A stretch of DNA of 34,950 nucleotides from an uncultured Clostridia bacterium (GCA_948473085.1 CAOKWH010000018.1:1-34950), one strand, 5' to 3'. Shown: positions 1 to 8,599, counted from the first letter of the stretch. Program-made: numbers and translations. The notes: generated by a model from the letters alone, not told the origin.

Positions 1-186
1 TTTTCTCGCCCCTTACGGGGCAACCGAAAAAGACGGCCAATTATACCATTCCGCTGTCGCTTCATGGTATAATAACCGCAAAGCGGTTATTATACTGGAA
101 TTCTAAAGGCCTTTTTTCTCGCCCCTTGCGGGGCAACCGAAAAAGATAGCCAATTATACCATTCCACTATCGCTTCATGGTATAAT
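1..186. repeat. Tandem pair of palindromic intergenic repeat (modules A and B)
   Basis: Two near-identical units lie head to tail: about 1-116 and 117-186, the second being partial. Each begins with a hairpin made of a TTTTTC/GAAAAA outer arm and a GCCCC-TTRC-GGGGC inner stem. A second hairpin follows, with arms ATTATACCAT and ATGGTATAAT. The first unit continues with a perfect palindrome (arms ATAATAACCGC and GCGGTTATTAT, loop AAA). Related copies lie at 32759-32998, again just upstream of a plus-strand gene. The GGTATAAT arms could act as -10 elements in either direction, but no convincing -35 is seen. The unit may begin before the window. Confidence 0.85.
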
Positions 187-246
187 AACCATCAAACTAA
201 CAGAAGAAACAGCGGCTTTGGTAAAGTTCGGGAAAGGAGCAATCGT

Positions 247-882
247 ATGTTGGAACTTGCAAGGAAACGAAATGAACTCTTGGCCACTAAAACAGTTAAA
301 AATTTGGAGCGGCGGGGCTTTGGCGCCTGTTACTGCGCCACTACTGCCGAGGCGGTGCAAAAAGCGCTGTCCCTGCTGCCGGAGGGCAGCACAGTGGCCT
401 GGGGCGGTTCGGCCAGCATCCGGGATTCTGGGCTGACTGCCGCTGTCCACGCCGGGAACTATACGGTCATTGACCGGGACCTGGCCCGGGATGCCAGCGA
501 ACGCTTTGAACTGCACCGCCAGGGCCTGCTGAGCGACTGCTATCTGATGTCCACCAACGCCTTATCGGAGGACGGCATTTTAGTAAATATTGACGGTACT
601 GGCAACCGGCTGGCCGCTTTATGCTTTGGGCCCCGGCAGGTTGTCATGCTGGTGGGGATGAATAAGGTGGCTAAGTCCCTGGAGGACGCCATTTCCCGGG
701 CCAGAACTGTGGCGGCTCCCGTGAACGCCATGCGTTTTACGAACACCCCCTGCACCACCGACGGCAGCTGTCACAACTGCATGGCTGAACACTGCATCTG
801 CAACCAGCTGCTCCTTACACGCAACTGCCGGCCGGCAGGGCGTATCCAGGTTATCCTGGTGGGGGAAGAACTGGGCTTTTAG
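247..882 (+). CDS. LUD-domain (LutC/YkgG-like) lactate-utilisation-type protein
   Basis: This 211-residue protein fits the LUD domain family (DUF162), which includes LutC/YkgG proteins linked to oxidation of lactate and other 2-hydroxy acids through iron-sulfur flavoenzyme complexes. The N-terminal RKRNELLATKTVKNLERRGF segment, the WGGSASI glycine-rich stretch (residues about 57-63) and the central STNALSEDGILVNIDGTGNR motif are typical of single-domain members. The Cys-rich C-terminal segment (THE CTTDGSCHNC region, about 168-184) is common in clostridial homologues. The start is fixed by AAAGGAG at 233-239, seven bases before ATG. It is monocistronic, lying between the repeat array and its own terminator. 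No LutA or LutB partner is visible, so the substrate is unknown. Confidence 0.85.
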   Translation: MLELARKRNELLATKTVKNLERRGFGACYCATTAEAVQKALSLLPEGSTVAWGGSASIRDSGLTAAVHAGNYTVIDRDLARDASERFELHRQGLLSDCYLMSTNALSEDGILVNIDGTGNRLAALCFGPRQVVMLVGMNKVAKSLEDAISRARTVAAPVNAMRFTNTPCTTDGSCHNCMAEHCICNQLLLTRNCRPAGRIQVILVGEELGF

Positions 883-941
883 GCGTACCCCTTTTATCCA
901 ATTCGAGTGAAATACCACTGCAAAAATGCTTCCAAACAGCA

Positions 942-973
942 AACTCCCGGAATCTTATGCCGGGAGTTTTTCT
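942..973 (+). terminator. Intrinsic terminator of the LUD gene
   Basis: The stem ACTCCCGG / CCGGGAGT has a 9-nt loop and is followed by TTTTTCT. It lies 60 nt after the LUD stop codon. Confidence 0.9.
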
Positions 974-1063
974 ATCAAATGGGCTGCGGCATTGCATTCT
1001 ATCAGCGGGCTATAAATCCCCTGTAAGCCCATCATTCCGGCCCAGCTTTAATTTCAGCTATAT

Positions 1064-1090
1064 AAAAAAGAGCGCCTGTACAGGCGCTCT
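1064..1090 (-). terminator. Intrinsic terminator of the M20 amidohydrolase gene
   Basis: A near-perfect self-complementary stem (AGAGCGCCTG...CAGGCGCTCT, 1069-1090) is followed on the minus strand by a U run (plus-strand AAAAA at 1064-1068). It starts just after the stop codon at 1103. Confidence 0.9.
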
Positions 1091-1102
1091 TTGTTGCAAT
1101 AT

Positions 1103-2467
1103 TTAGTCCTTATAGGGCCAGGCTACATCATCTGTAATGGGACAGATATAGGGCTTGCCGCCGGTGCTCTGCTCAAAGTCGGCGTTAATAGCCTCCATCA
1201 TCTCCGGCTGCTCAATTACCCGGTAAGCACCCTCAGCCATCACCTTGGCGGCATACAGCATGCCCTTCATACCAATGGAGCTGCCCGAGCAGGAGGTAAT
1301 CATCCAGCTGTGCCCGCCGGACAGGGTGGCAGCGGTACAGATGGTCATCTGCACGCCGGGACGGATGTGCATAACATCGCCATAGTCGGTAGAGCCGCCC
1401 ATCAGACCGTTTTGCAGCGGGCGAATCTCGCTGTCAATAGGCGGGGTAACACCCTTTACATATCGGGGAGAGTGGCTGTTCATCTCATCGGCAAAGGCCA
1501 GTTCTTCCTCGGTGTATGTGGGGGGAGGCAGCTGCTCCCGCACCTCCTGCATCAGGTTGTTCAGCACCTTGTTCTGCAGGGTGGGATAGATGCCGCCCAG
1601 GCGCTCAATCTCCAGGGTGGTATCGGTCATCTTGGCAGCGCCTTCGGCACAGTTTATTACACGCTGGAAGGCATCCACTACCGCCTCCCGGCTTTGGGCA
1701 CGGACAAAATATTTCGTAGCAGCGGCTTCCGGCACAATATTCGGGGCCAGGCCGCCATCCATGTAGATGTAGTGCATCCGTACATCGCTGGATACATGTT
1801 CCCGCAGAAACTCCACGCCAATGTTCATCAGCTGGGCAGCATCCAGGGCGCTGCGGCCGTCCTGGGGGTTGGCTGCCGCATGGCTGGTGCGCCCCTTAAA
1901 ACGGAAGATTGCAGCCTCTACGCCATTGCAGACACCGGTGAGGGAGTCGTTGCTGGTGCCGGGGTGCCAGGCGATGGTAAAGTCGCACTCTGTAAAGGCA
2001 CCGGCCTTGGCCATCAGCCCCTTGCCAATCAGCTGCTCCTCGCCAGGGCAGCCATAGAACACCACTGTGCCCTCCTTGCCGCTCTGCTCCAGTTCCGCCT
2101 TCAGGCCGATGACAGCGCCAACACAGCCCACACCCAGCAGATTGTGGCCGCAGCCCTGGCCCAGGCCGCCAGGAATAACCGGGTCCTGATGGGCGCAAAC
2201 CTTCTGGCTCAGGCCAGGCAGGCAGTCATATTCGGCACAGAAGCCAATTACCGGATGGCCATGCCCCCACACTGCCCGGATGGCGGTGGGCATGCCATAG
2301 GCGCCCAGCTCCACCTCAAAGCCCTGCTCCCGCAGGTAATCGGCCGTCCACTTGCTGGCCTGCTTTTCGGTCCAGCCCATCTCCGGGTTCTCCCAAATTT
2401 TAGTTGCCAAAGCAATCAGTTCGTCTGCATGCTGGTCAATCGCCGCCGCAGAATATCTCTCTTTCAT
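1103..2467 (-). CDS. M20 family amidohydrolase (AbgB-like), paralogue 1
   Basis: This 454-residue protein belongs to the M20 metallopeptidase/amidohydrolase family. Its closest pattern is the AbgB-like branch, which cleaves N-acyl or p-aminobenzoyl amino-acid conjugates in the cytoplasm. Visible landmarks are an EYDCLPGLSQ segment around 79-88, the metal-site GCGHN at 105-109, PGEE at 141-144 (catalytic Glu), the dimerisation-domain motif HAAANPQDGRSALDA, and a C-terminal GGHSW metal-ligand motif. ATG is preceded by AAAGGGAGA, and a good promoter sits just upstream. Two further paralogues lie at 24657-26096 (-) and 28484-29890 (+). The exact substrate cannot be read from sequence; aminoacyl-glutamate-type amides are a family-based guess. 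Confidence 0.9.
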   Translation of the reverse strand: MKERYSAAAIDQHADELIALATKIWENPEMGWTEKQASKWTADYLREQGFEVELGAYGMPTAIRAVWGHGHPVIGFCAEYDCLPGLSQKVCAHQDPVIPGGLGQGCGHNLLGVGCVGAVIGLKAELEQSGKEGTVVFYGCPGEEQLIGKGLMAKAGAFTECDFTIAWHPGTSNDSLTGVCNGVEAAIFRFKGRTSHAAANPQDGRSALDAAQLMNIGVEFLREHVSSDVRMHYIYMDGGLAPNIVPEAAATKYFVRAQSREAVVDAFQRVINCAEGAAKMTDTTLEIERLGGIYPTLQNKVLNNLMQEVREQLPPPTYTEEELAFADEMNSHSPRYVKGVTPPIDSEIRPLQNGLMGGSTDYGDVMHIRPGVQMTICTAATLSGGHSWMITSCSGSSIGMKGMLYAAKVMAEGAYRVIEQPEMMEAINADFEQSTGGKPYICPITDDVAWPYKD

Positions 2468-2518
2468 CCTCTACATCTCCCTTTAAAGTCTATAATCAGA
2501 GTGTTAACTATTTATCAC

Positions 2519-2547
2519 AGTATAGCAGAAAAGTATATCAATTTCAA
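2519..2547 (-). promoter_or_regulatory. Sigma-A promoter for the M20 amidohydrolase (paralogue 1)
   Basis: On the minus strand a -35 TTGAAA (2542-2547) and -10 TATACT (2519-2524) are separated by 17 bp, about 50 nt before the start codon. Confidence 0.75.
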
Positions 2548-2687
2548 TTAGAAATAAAAAATATTTTCTTCTATTCTCCAAGAAAATCAAGGATGTGAAA
2601 AACTGGAGTTGCTGTTTTGTATATCATAAGCGTACTATTACACTCCTAAAGCCTGCCCAGCAAACACAGCCCTATTTCTTCCGTTTC

Positions 2688-2728
2688 TAAAACAAACAGG
2701 CCGCCGGAAAGTTCCAGCGGCCTGTTTG
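2688..2728 (-). terminator. Intrinsic terminator of the DUF975 gene
   Basis: The inverted repeat AACAGGCCGC...GCGGCCTGTT directly abuts the stop codon at 2729 and runs into a T-rich tract on the minus strand. Confidence 0.85.
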
Positions 2729-3589
2729 TTATCCCTTCGCCGCTGCCCCGGCGCAGATGGGGATATGGCGCACCTCCATCAGGGTGCGGGCATACAGCGC
2801 ATTGCTGCCCCAGATATAGGGCAGGGTGTAAAGCAGCGGCAGCATGAACACCGATAAGAGCGCCCAGCCAATAAACCCGAACTGAAACCAGGCATAGCTG
2901 GTTTTAAAGCCCTTTGTGGCCTGCACAGACAGCCGCAGCGCCTGGCCGGCTGTCAGCCTGTCATCCCCGGCAATGAGGTAGGGGGCCAACGAGTACCGCC
3001 GGGTAAAAATCCCGGCTGTAATAAAGCCCAGCGCCACCAGGCACACACCGATTGCCAGCCCCATAATGGACATAATGCGGTCCAGCGAGCTGGGATTGCC
3101 CTGGGTAAACAGTGTGCTTAACAAAATCATAACCACACCCGGCAGCTGCATGATGGTAAAATAGAAGGCCCGGCGCACTGCAATGTTAAAATAGAGCCAG
3201 ACAGCCCGGAAAAAGTCCCGGCCGGTGCGAAAATGGCGGAACACATCCCGCATATTGTCCTCGGTGCCGCCATAGGTCAGGTTAAAATACCACTCCGAAA
3301 TGCCCAGCAGCAGTGGGTACAACAGCGCCATCTGCAACAGCCCCAGCCCCACCGATAGCAGCAGCGAGGGCAAAATGCGCTCGGGAAACAGCATGGATAG
3401 ATGCCCCCGGTAAAGATACAGCATACTTGCCAGGCCATAGACATTCAGCACCGATGCAAGGACGCTTTCCAGCAGCGCCGTCAGCAGCAGTACAGCCATA
3501 ACCGCTATGGTAAGCATAACCGCCTTGCTCCAGTTTTTTCGCAGCATTGCCCGGGCATTCCGGCGTATGCGTTCATTGAGATATTTCAT
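2729..3589 (-). CDS. DUF975 family polytopic membrane protein
   Basis: This 286-residue integral membrane protein has about six hydrophobic segments. The first (residues about 22-45) follows a basic cytoplasmic N-terminus (NERIRRNARAMLRKNWSKAV) typical of the DUF975 family. Family function is not established. A good AAAAGGAGT ribosome site sits just before the ATG. It lies 105 nt downstream of the histidine phosphatase gene on the same strand, with no terminator in between, so the two are probably cotranscribed. Confidence 0.8.
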   Translation of the reverse strand: MKYLNERIRRNARAMLRKNWSKAVMLTIAVMAVLLLTALLESVLASVLNVYGLASMLYLYRGHLSMLFPERILPSLLLSVGLGLLQMALLYPLLLGISEWYFNLTYGGTEDNMRDVFRHFRTGRDFFRAVWLYFNIAVRRAFYFTIMQLPGVVMILLSTLFTQGNPSSLDRIMSIMGLAIGVCLVALGFITAGIFTRRYSLAPYLIAGDDRLTAGQALRLSVQATKGFKTSYAWFQFGFIGWALLSVFMLPLLYTLPYIWGSNALYARTLMEVRHIPICAGAAAKG

Positions 3590-3694
3590 CGGTTACTCCT
3601 TTTGCGCGTTCTGCCCAATTGGGCCAAGCCATTGTTCTCCCCCTTAGTATAGGCCGGCACCCGGAGGCGCTATACAACAGGCCCAAACAAGCGC

Positions 3695-4366
3695 CTACCC
3701 CTCCACTTCCATCAGGAAGCTGCGGGTATCCCAGCGGTTATCCCCCTCCTCCAGCGCCGAGGGGACGGTGTCGTAAATTTCAAACCGGTTGTCCCGCATC
3801 CACATCTGGGGAGTGAGCAGAATGGTATAACCCCGGCCGTTATCCACGCTCCAGGCCCCCATTTCCCGCTGGGGAAAGCCGAAAGCGGAAAGCAGTGTCA
3901 TAATTACGCCGCCGTGGGTAACCACCGCCACATTGGTAAGGCCCTCCTGCATCATATGGCCAAAAATTTGGGTGAGGGCGTGCAGCAGGCGCTCGGCAAA
4001 CTGCATGCCGGTTTCGCCCCCCTCCGGGGCGTTGTGCATGGAATCGGCCAGCCAGGCGCCAAAATCCTCATTGTCCGAAAGCTCCTCCATGCTCTTGCCC
4101 TCAAAGGCACCAAAGTTCATCTCCTGCAAATCCTCCACTACAGTGAGCAAATTGTTGGGATAGAGGAACTCCGCTGTCTGCCGGCACCGGGTGAGGGGCG
4201 AGCAGTACACCGCCTCCACCCGGGGGTAGTCGTAGGTGTCCCGCAGCACGGCCAGCTTATCAAACCCCTCCTCCGACACTGGAAGGTCGGTACGCCCCAC
4301 AAACAGGCCCTGGCGGTTGCCCTCGGTCATACCGTGGCGGATAAAGTGCAGCTTGTATGTTATCAT
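3695..4366 (-). CDS. Histidine phosphatase family protein (phosphoglycerate-mutase-like)
   Basis: This 223-residue single-domain protein belongs to the histidine phosphatase superfamily. The phospho-accepting RHG motif is at residues 10-12 (FIRHGMTEGN). A conserved Arg appears in SPLTRCRQTAE (about 56-66), a Glu in EMNFGAFEG (about 82-90), and the second catalytic His in VVTHGG at about 151. All active-site residues are present, so it should be an active phosphatase or mutase. The substrate is not predictable, and the size and motif pattern match cobC/GpmB-like phosphatases. A modest AGGA ribosome site precedes the ATG. It is first gene of a two-gene unit with the DUF975 membrane protein. Confidence 0.88.
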   Translation of the reverse strand: MITYKLHFIRHGMTEGNRQGLFVGRTDLPVSEEGFDKLAVLRDTYDYPRVEAVYCSPLTRCRQTAEFLYPNNLLTVVEDLQEMNFGAFEGKSMEELSDNEDFGAWLADSMHNAPEGGETGMQFAERLLHALTQIFGHMMQEGLTNVAVVTHGGVIMTLLSAFGFPQREMGAWSVDNGRGYTILLTPQMWMRDNRFEIYDTVPSALEEGDNRWDTRSFLMEVEG

Positions 4367-4480
4367 AAAAAATCCTGTCCCCTCTCCCGCAGCCTGGGCG
4401 GGATTTTATTTTCCAGCCAAGGCGCCGCGCTGTATGTAAAAGGGAAAAGCCGCCGGCGCAGATGGTACTGTAATACCATT

Positions 4481-4509
4481 AGTATAATCCAAAATTTACA
4501 CTTTATCAA
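4481..4509 (-). promoter_or_regulatory. Sigma-A promoter for the histidine phosphatase/DUF975 unit
   Basis: On the minus strand TTGATA (4504-4509) and TATACT (4481-4486) have a 17-bp spacer, about 115 nt before the start codon. Confidence 0.7.
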
Positions 4510-4612
4510 TTGGAATATAGTATATCCCTGCAACATGAAGAAAAACCAACCGAATTGTAAGGGATTCCTGAACATTTTGTGGCAAATTTCTGACGATTTC
4601 GGCAAAATTGAC

Positions 4613-4641
4613 TTTACAAAAAGTTATAAGTAGCTTATAAT
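4613..4641 (+). promoter_or_regulatory. Sigma-A promoter for the XRE regulator
   Basis: TTTACA (4613-4618) and a consensus TATAAT (4636-4641) have 17-bp spacing, 60 nt upstream of the GTG start. Confidence 0.78.
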
Positions 4642-4701
4642 TTCTATTACAAACGCCCCATGCGATGGGGCCAAGCTATTTTGTTACAAAGGAGCAGTGC
4701 T

Positions 4702-5394
4702 GTGAAATCGGAATTTCCCCGGATGATAACCCTTCTTCGGAAAGAAAAGAATATCAGCCAGAAGCAGGCCGCCGCTGAACTGGGAATCTCCCAGGCCCTG
4801 CTCTCCCACTATGAAAACGGCATTCGGAAATGCAGCCTGGATTTTTTACTCAAGTGCGCCGACTTTTACGGCGTTTCCTGCGACTATCTGCTGGGCCGTT
4901 CGGCCGACCGGGACGGCAGCACCCTCACTGTGGAGGATATTCCCGAAGCTGATGCCGGCGGCAAAGAAAACACAATGGGGTCGGCCGGTGTTCTGCCGGT
5001 ACTGAACAAAAAGCTCATTGCCAATTCGCTCAATATCCTGTTTGACCAGCTGGCCCGCACCGGAAGCCGCCAGATGACCGCCGCGGTCAGTGAATTTTTA
5101 ATGCTGGGCGTTTACCGGATGTTCCGGCAGGTGTATTCCATCAACGCAAAAAACCAGCAGAGCCTGTTTTCGGTGCCCCAGGCACGCTTTGCCCGCTATG
5201 CCGACGCCCTCATGCAGGTGCGGGAGGCCGATGTAGCCGCCCTGGTGGAGGAGGGGAAGCTGGACAAGGGGGAGGATCCGCTGACCACCCAGCGCATGGG
5301 CGAATTGTACCCGCTGTTTTCCACCTCGCTGCTGAGCCTGATAAAAAATGCAGAAAACAGCATTTCCGGCACCATCCATCCTCCGGAAAAATAA
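4702..5394 (+). CDS. XRE-family helix-turn-helix transcriptional regulator
   Basis: The protein has 230 residues. An HTH_3 domain occupies about the first 65 residues: the ITLLRKEKNISQKQAAAELG scaffold, the recognition-helix region SQALLSHYENG, and the family-typical end FYGVSCDYLLGRS. The remaining 160 residues are a predicted helical domain of unknown role, possibly sensing or oligomerisation. GTG at 4702 is chosen because AAAGGAG (4688-4694) sits seven bases upstream; an in-frame ATG at 4660 has no ribosome site. Its neighbours are a divergent phosphatase operon and a lipoprotein gene behind a terminator. No operator could be assigned. Confidence 0.88.
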   Translation: MKSEFPRMITLLRKEKNISQKQAAAELGISQALLSHYENGIRKCSLDFLLKCADFYGVSCDYLLGRSADRDGSTLTVEDIPEADAGGKENTMGSAGVLPVLNKKLIANSLNILFDQLARTGSRQMTAAVSEFLMLGVYRMFRQVYSINAKNQQSLFSVPQARFARYADALMQVREADVAALVEEGKLDKGEDPLTTQRMGELYPLFSTSLLSLIKNAENSISGTIHPPEK

Positions 5395-5401
5395 CCAACC
5401 C

Positions 5402-5430
5402 GGCGGGCGTCGTTTGGGCGCCTGCCTTTT
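5402..5430 (+). terminator. Probable terminator between the XRE gene and the lipoprotein gene
   Basis: GGCGGGCG pairs with CGCCTGCC (one G-U), followed by TTTTGTTT. It lies seven bases after the XRE stop. The lipoprotein start is only about 30 nt further on, so it may be partly read through. Confidence 0.65.
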
Positions 5431-5459
5431 GTTTACAACCATTCAGGAGGTTTCTTTCC

Positions 5460-6437
5460 ATGAAAAAACTTGTTTTGGCGGCGGCAGTATCTATCCTTCT
5501 CCTGGCCGGCTGCAGCCTGATCCGCTCCTCCGAGCTGCTGGAGGCTGCTGACCTTGCCCGGCCCCTGCCGGAAGAATTTACCCAGTGCGAGCTGTACAAC
5601 CAGGCGGTGCATTCCGGCAGTATTGTGCTGTACCAAGGGGAGCCCATCACCACCTCGGCCATGGCCTACAGCCTGCTGGAGGGCCTGGATAAAAAGGGCA
5701 ATACACTGGAGATTTATGTCTTTGCCTCGGATGGGGGCAGCCAGACCTGCCAGCGCATCCTCTATCGCAACGAGGATGGCGTGCTTCGGGAGTACACCTC
5801 CCTGGCCCCGGACTGGATTACCTCCGCCGAACCCGAGGCGGTGCGCACCGTCACCCAGCCCGAAATTACCCGGTATGGCTTTTTCACCGCCCTGGCGGAG
5901 GATGGGCAGCCCTGTGGCCTGCAGGTGGTGAACAACAGCGAACTATACAGCAATATGGCCGAGCTTCAGGAGCTGTATGACACCTATTTCCGTCCCATTG
6001 GCCGTTCCGCCATTGGCCTGGACACCTGGAGCAGCCCGGAGGAAGCCGCCGACCTGCTGTGGTTGGCCGAAGATATTGCCGCCTATGGCGGGCTGGAGTT
6101 CCGGGAGGAGTATCCCGACGGCTGGATTCCGGTCAACTACCTGGTGGAAACGCTCTCCGGCTATTTTGACGGCATCACCCGCCGGAGTGTTGTGTACACC
6201 ATTTACGACTTTGACTATCCCAGCGACTGTATGCACTACACCTTCGGCCGGGACTATGACGCCCCGCCGAGCTATGTACGGGTGCTCTCGGCCCATCAGC
6301 AGGAGGATATCCTGCGCATCAGCTACTGCCTGTACAGCCCTTACACTGGCGAACCGCTGGAGGACAGCAGCCGGGTGCTTACCGTTAAACAGCTGGATGA
6401 CGGCTCCTTCCGGTACATGTCCAACCTGATGGCCTAA
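5460..6437 (+). CDS. Putative lipoprotein of unknown function
   Basis: This 325-residue protein has a clear lipoprotein signal: MKK, a hydrophobic core, and the lipobox LLAGC with Cys at about 18. It is predicted to be anchored to the outer face of the membrane. The mature part is acidic, rich in Tyr, Ser and Glu, with no recognised catalytic motif. A strong AGGAGG site precedes the ATG. No separate promoter was found before it, so it probably depends on readthrough from the XRE gene. No function is assigned. Confidence 0.8.
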   Translation: MKKLVLAAAVSILLLAGCSLIRSSELLEAADLARPLPEEFTQCELYNQAVHSGSIVLYQGEPITTSAMAYSLLEGLDKKGNTLEIYVFASDGGSQTCQRILYRNEDGVLREYTSLAPDWITSAEPEAVRTVTQPEITRYGFFTALAEDGQPCGLQVVNNSELYSNMAELQELYDTYFRPIGRSAIGLDTWSSPEEAADLLWLAEDIAAYGGLEFREEYPDGWIPVNYLVETLSGYFDGITRRSVVYTIYDFDYPSDCMHYTFGRDYDAPPSYVRVLSAHQQEDILRISYCLYSPYTGEPLEDSSRVLTVKQLDDGSFRYMSNLMA

Positions 6438-6448
6438 CCGCTGGCCTG

Positions 6449-6475
6449 GCCGCTCCTTCACCGGGGCGGCTTTTT
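6449..6475 (+). terminator. Intrinsic terminator after the lipoprotein gene
   Basis: GCCGCTCC pairs with GGGGCGGC (one G-U) around a 6-nt loop, followed by TTTTTC. Confidence 0.82.
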
Positions 6476-6648
6476 CTTCCTCCATCCGGTACAGGGCTTT
6501 ATTTGCGGCGCTTGGTGACAAAATACAAAGGGTCCTTTTTTCGGCCCCAAGCTGCCGGGATGCGCTACGCTGCGCCAGCGCCCGTTTCCTTATCCGGAAT
6601 TTGGTGTTACATACCGTTATTGTAAAGGGGAATGGATGGAACATCACA

Positions 6649-6676
6649 TTGACACCGAAGCCATAGTTGATATAAA
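6649..6676 (+). promoter_or_regulatory. Sigma-A promoter of the nitroreductase-to-hydrolase gene run
   Basis: A consensus TTGACA (6649-6654) and TATAAA (6671-6676) have a 16-bp spacer, 50 nt before the nitroreductase start. No intrinsic terminator is seen between here and 13281, so it may drive the whole run. Confidence 0.72.
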
Positions 6677-6726
6677 CTATATGGTAGGTATTTATTCCCT
6701 AATTGAAAGAAAACGAGGTTAGAAGC

Positions 6727-7239
6727 ATGGAACAAAACAACGCTGTTCTAAACGCCATCAAAACCCGCCGGAGTATCCGCAAATATACCGGCCAACCCAT
6801 TGACGATGCCCTTCTTCAGGAAATTATACAGGCGGGCTTTTACGCCCCCAGCGCCATGAACCGTCGGCCTTTCCACTTTATCCAGCTGACCGATAAGGCC
6901 CTGTTGCAGCAGCTGTGCGACCTGCACCCCTATGCCAAAATGCTGCCCCAGGCCGCCTGTGCCATTGTGGTGTGCGGCGATTACAGCATTTCAGGCGCCT
7001 TTTATATGGACGACTGTGCCGCCGCCACCCAGAACATCCTGCTGGCTGCCCACAGCCTGGGGGTTGGCGCTGTCTGGTGCGGAGTGGAACACACCGACTG
7101 GCAGCAGCCCTTTGGCGAACTGCTGCACCTGCCAGAGCAGATCCGGGCCTATTCGCTGATTGTGCTGGGCATGCCCGCCGAAGCCAAAGAGGCGCTTGAC
7201 CGGGTGGAACCGGCAAAACTGCACCTGAACCGCTGGTAA
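6727..7239 (+). CDS. Nitroreductase family protein
   Basis: This 170-residue FMN-dependent nitroreductase-like protein is of the short clostridial type. The N-terminal AIKTRRSIRKY segment is the usual FMN phosphate-binding signature. It is followed by APSAMNRRPFHF (flavin site), a central DDCAAATQNILLAAHSLG helix, and a C-terminal VLGMPAE segment. It probably reduces nitro, quinone or similar electrophilic compounds with NAD(P)H; the physiological substrate is unknown. ATG at 6727 is preferred because GAGG (6715-6718) lies eight bases upstream. A TTG at 6703 would give eight extra residues with no ribosome site. Confidence 0.9.
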   Translation: MEQNNAVLNAIKTRRSIRKYTGQPIDDALLQEIIQAGFYAPSAMNRRPFHFIQLTDKALLQQLCDLHPYAKMLPQAACAIVVCGDYSISGAFYMDDCAAATQNILLAAHSLGVGAVWCGVEHTDWQQPFGELLHLPEQIRAYSLIVLGMPAEAKEALDRVEPAKLHLNRW

Positions 7240-7264
7240 ATCCCCCAAAAAGGAGGCTGTGCCC

Positions 7265-8599
7265 ATGAAACAGATTTTGCTTGCTGTGCTGGCAGCTGGG
7301 ACCAGCCTGTTGCTGGCCGGCTGCAGCGCGGTATCCTTCAGCACCGAGGCGCTGCTGGTTCCGCCCAAACTCAGCCCGGACCAGACCGCCCTGTCGGCTG
7401 CCCTGGAGGAAGGGCTGGGCACCGGGGATTATACGCTGAAATACCCCACCTCCGGCGAAAACCGCTCGGCCTACATCCTCTGCAACCTGGACGAGGAGGA
7501 AAGCATGGAGGCCGTGGTGTTCTACCAGCTGGGAAATGAAACCGCCATCCGCATGAACATCCTGGACCGGGACGATAGCGGCAGCTGGAAATCGGTATAC
7601 GATATGGCCGGGGCCGGGGATGAAATTAACTCGGTGGATTTTGCCGCCATCTCCAGCAAGGAGAAAAACAACCTGATTATCTCCTGGAAAGGCCGGGGCC
7701 GCAGCGAATTGGATGTGGAAATTTATGCCTACGACAGCGGCACCCTGCGCAGCCTGTTCAGCGGCAGCGGCGAGCGTACCTACTTTATGGATATAAATGA
7801 AGATGGGTACAGCGAGATGATCCTGCTGGGCTGGGCAAGCTCCCAGGATCCCTCCATCCAAATTGTCCGCCGGGCGGGCAGCAAGGTCATTGCCCGGGAC
7901 GAAACCATCCTAAACGCCCAGGCCATCGACTTTTTGGGCCTGAGCCTGGGCAAAACGCTGGATGGGCAAACCGCCCTGTATGTGGATGAAATGATCAACT
8001 CCTCCTCGGCCGCCACCGACATTGTCCTGCTCAACGGCTTTGAGATGAAGGTTATCACGGCAGAACCGGAAGAAGAGGATGAGGGCGAGGAAAAAGAACC
8101 GTCGCTGTACAGCCAAACCATCCGCCCCAGCAGCCTGCTCTGCCAGGACTATAACCAGGACGGCGTGGTGGATATTCCCTCCTCCCAGATCCTGCCCGGC
8201 TATTCCTCCGGCGACGAGGATGAAAACATCTATCGCACCGATTACTACAACCTGAGCAGAGGGGAGCTGCTGCCCGCCTATTCCACCGTAAGCAACGAGG
8301 AGATGGGCTATGCCTTCCGTATGCCGGACAGCTGGGTGGACAGGGTGACAGTGCGCCGGGTAACCGAAACCAACGAATGGCAGTTTATCCTGTACGAAGG
8401 GGACATCAACCAGTCCACCACTGTTTTGCTCAGCCTGCGGGTATCCTCCCACCAGGACTACCAGGATAAATTCAGTACCGGCGTCTATTTCCCGCTGGCC
8501 ACCAAGGGCATTTTTGAATATGCCGCCAGCATCCCCACTGCCGAGCATCCCCTGAGCATTCCCCAGGAGGAGGTCCGCCAGCGCTTTATGCTTACCTGA
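7265..8599 (+). CDS. Lipoprotein with calcium-loop-like DxNxDG motifs
   Basis: This 444-residue predicted lipoprotein has a signal peptide ending in LLAGC. The mature part carries two DxNxDG loops: DINEDGYSE (about residues 178-186) and DYNQDGVVD (about 295-303). Such loops resemble the calcium-binding turns of FG-GAP/VCBS-type beta-propellers, and the protein may be such a propeller. A highly acidic stretch (EPEEEDEGEEKE) lies between them. ATG at 7265 has AGGAGG eight bases upstream; a GTG at 7259 is too close to it. It follows the nitroreductase by 25 nt and precedes the two-component pair by 62 nt. It could be a surface accessory of that sensor, but this is only inferred from position. 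Confidence 0.8.
   Translation: MKQILLAVLAAGTSLLLAGCSAVSFSTEALLVPPKLSPDQTALSAALEEGLGTGDYTLKYPTSGENRSAYILCNLDEEESMEAVVFYQLGNETAIRMNILDRDDSGSWKSVYDMAGAGDEINSVDFAAISSKEKNNLIISWKGRGRSELDVEIYAYDSGTLRSLFSGSGERTYFMDINEDGYSEMILLGWASSQDPSIQIVRRAGSKVIARDETILNAQAIDFLGLSLGKTLDGQTALYVDEMINSSSAATDIVLLNGFEMKVITAEPEEEDEGEEKEPSLYSQTIRPSSLLCQDYNQDGVVDIPSSQILPGYSSGDEDENIYRTDYYNLSRGELLPAYSTVSNEEMGYAFRMPDSWVDRVTVRRVTETNEWQFILYEGDINQSTTVLLSLRVSSHQDYQDKFSTGVYFPLATKGIFEYAASIPTAEHPLSIPQEEVRQRFMLT

Noticed and set aside
1-186. CRISPR array
   Set aside because: The repeats are long, directly abutting and palindromic, with no regular unique spacers and no cas genes.
1091-2551. Long open frame antisense to the M20 amidohydrolase
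   Set aside because: It is a shadow of a GC-rich gene; the minus strand carries the family motifs, promoter, ribosome site and terminator.
6703-6726. TTG start extending the nitroreductase N-terminus
   Set aside because: ATG 6727 has the correctly spaced GAGG site and matches the usual start of the family.
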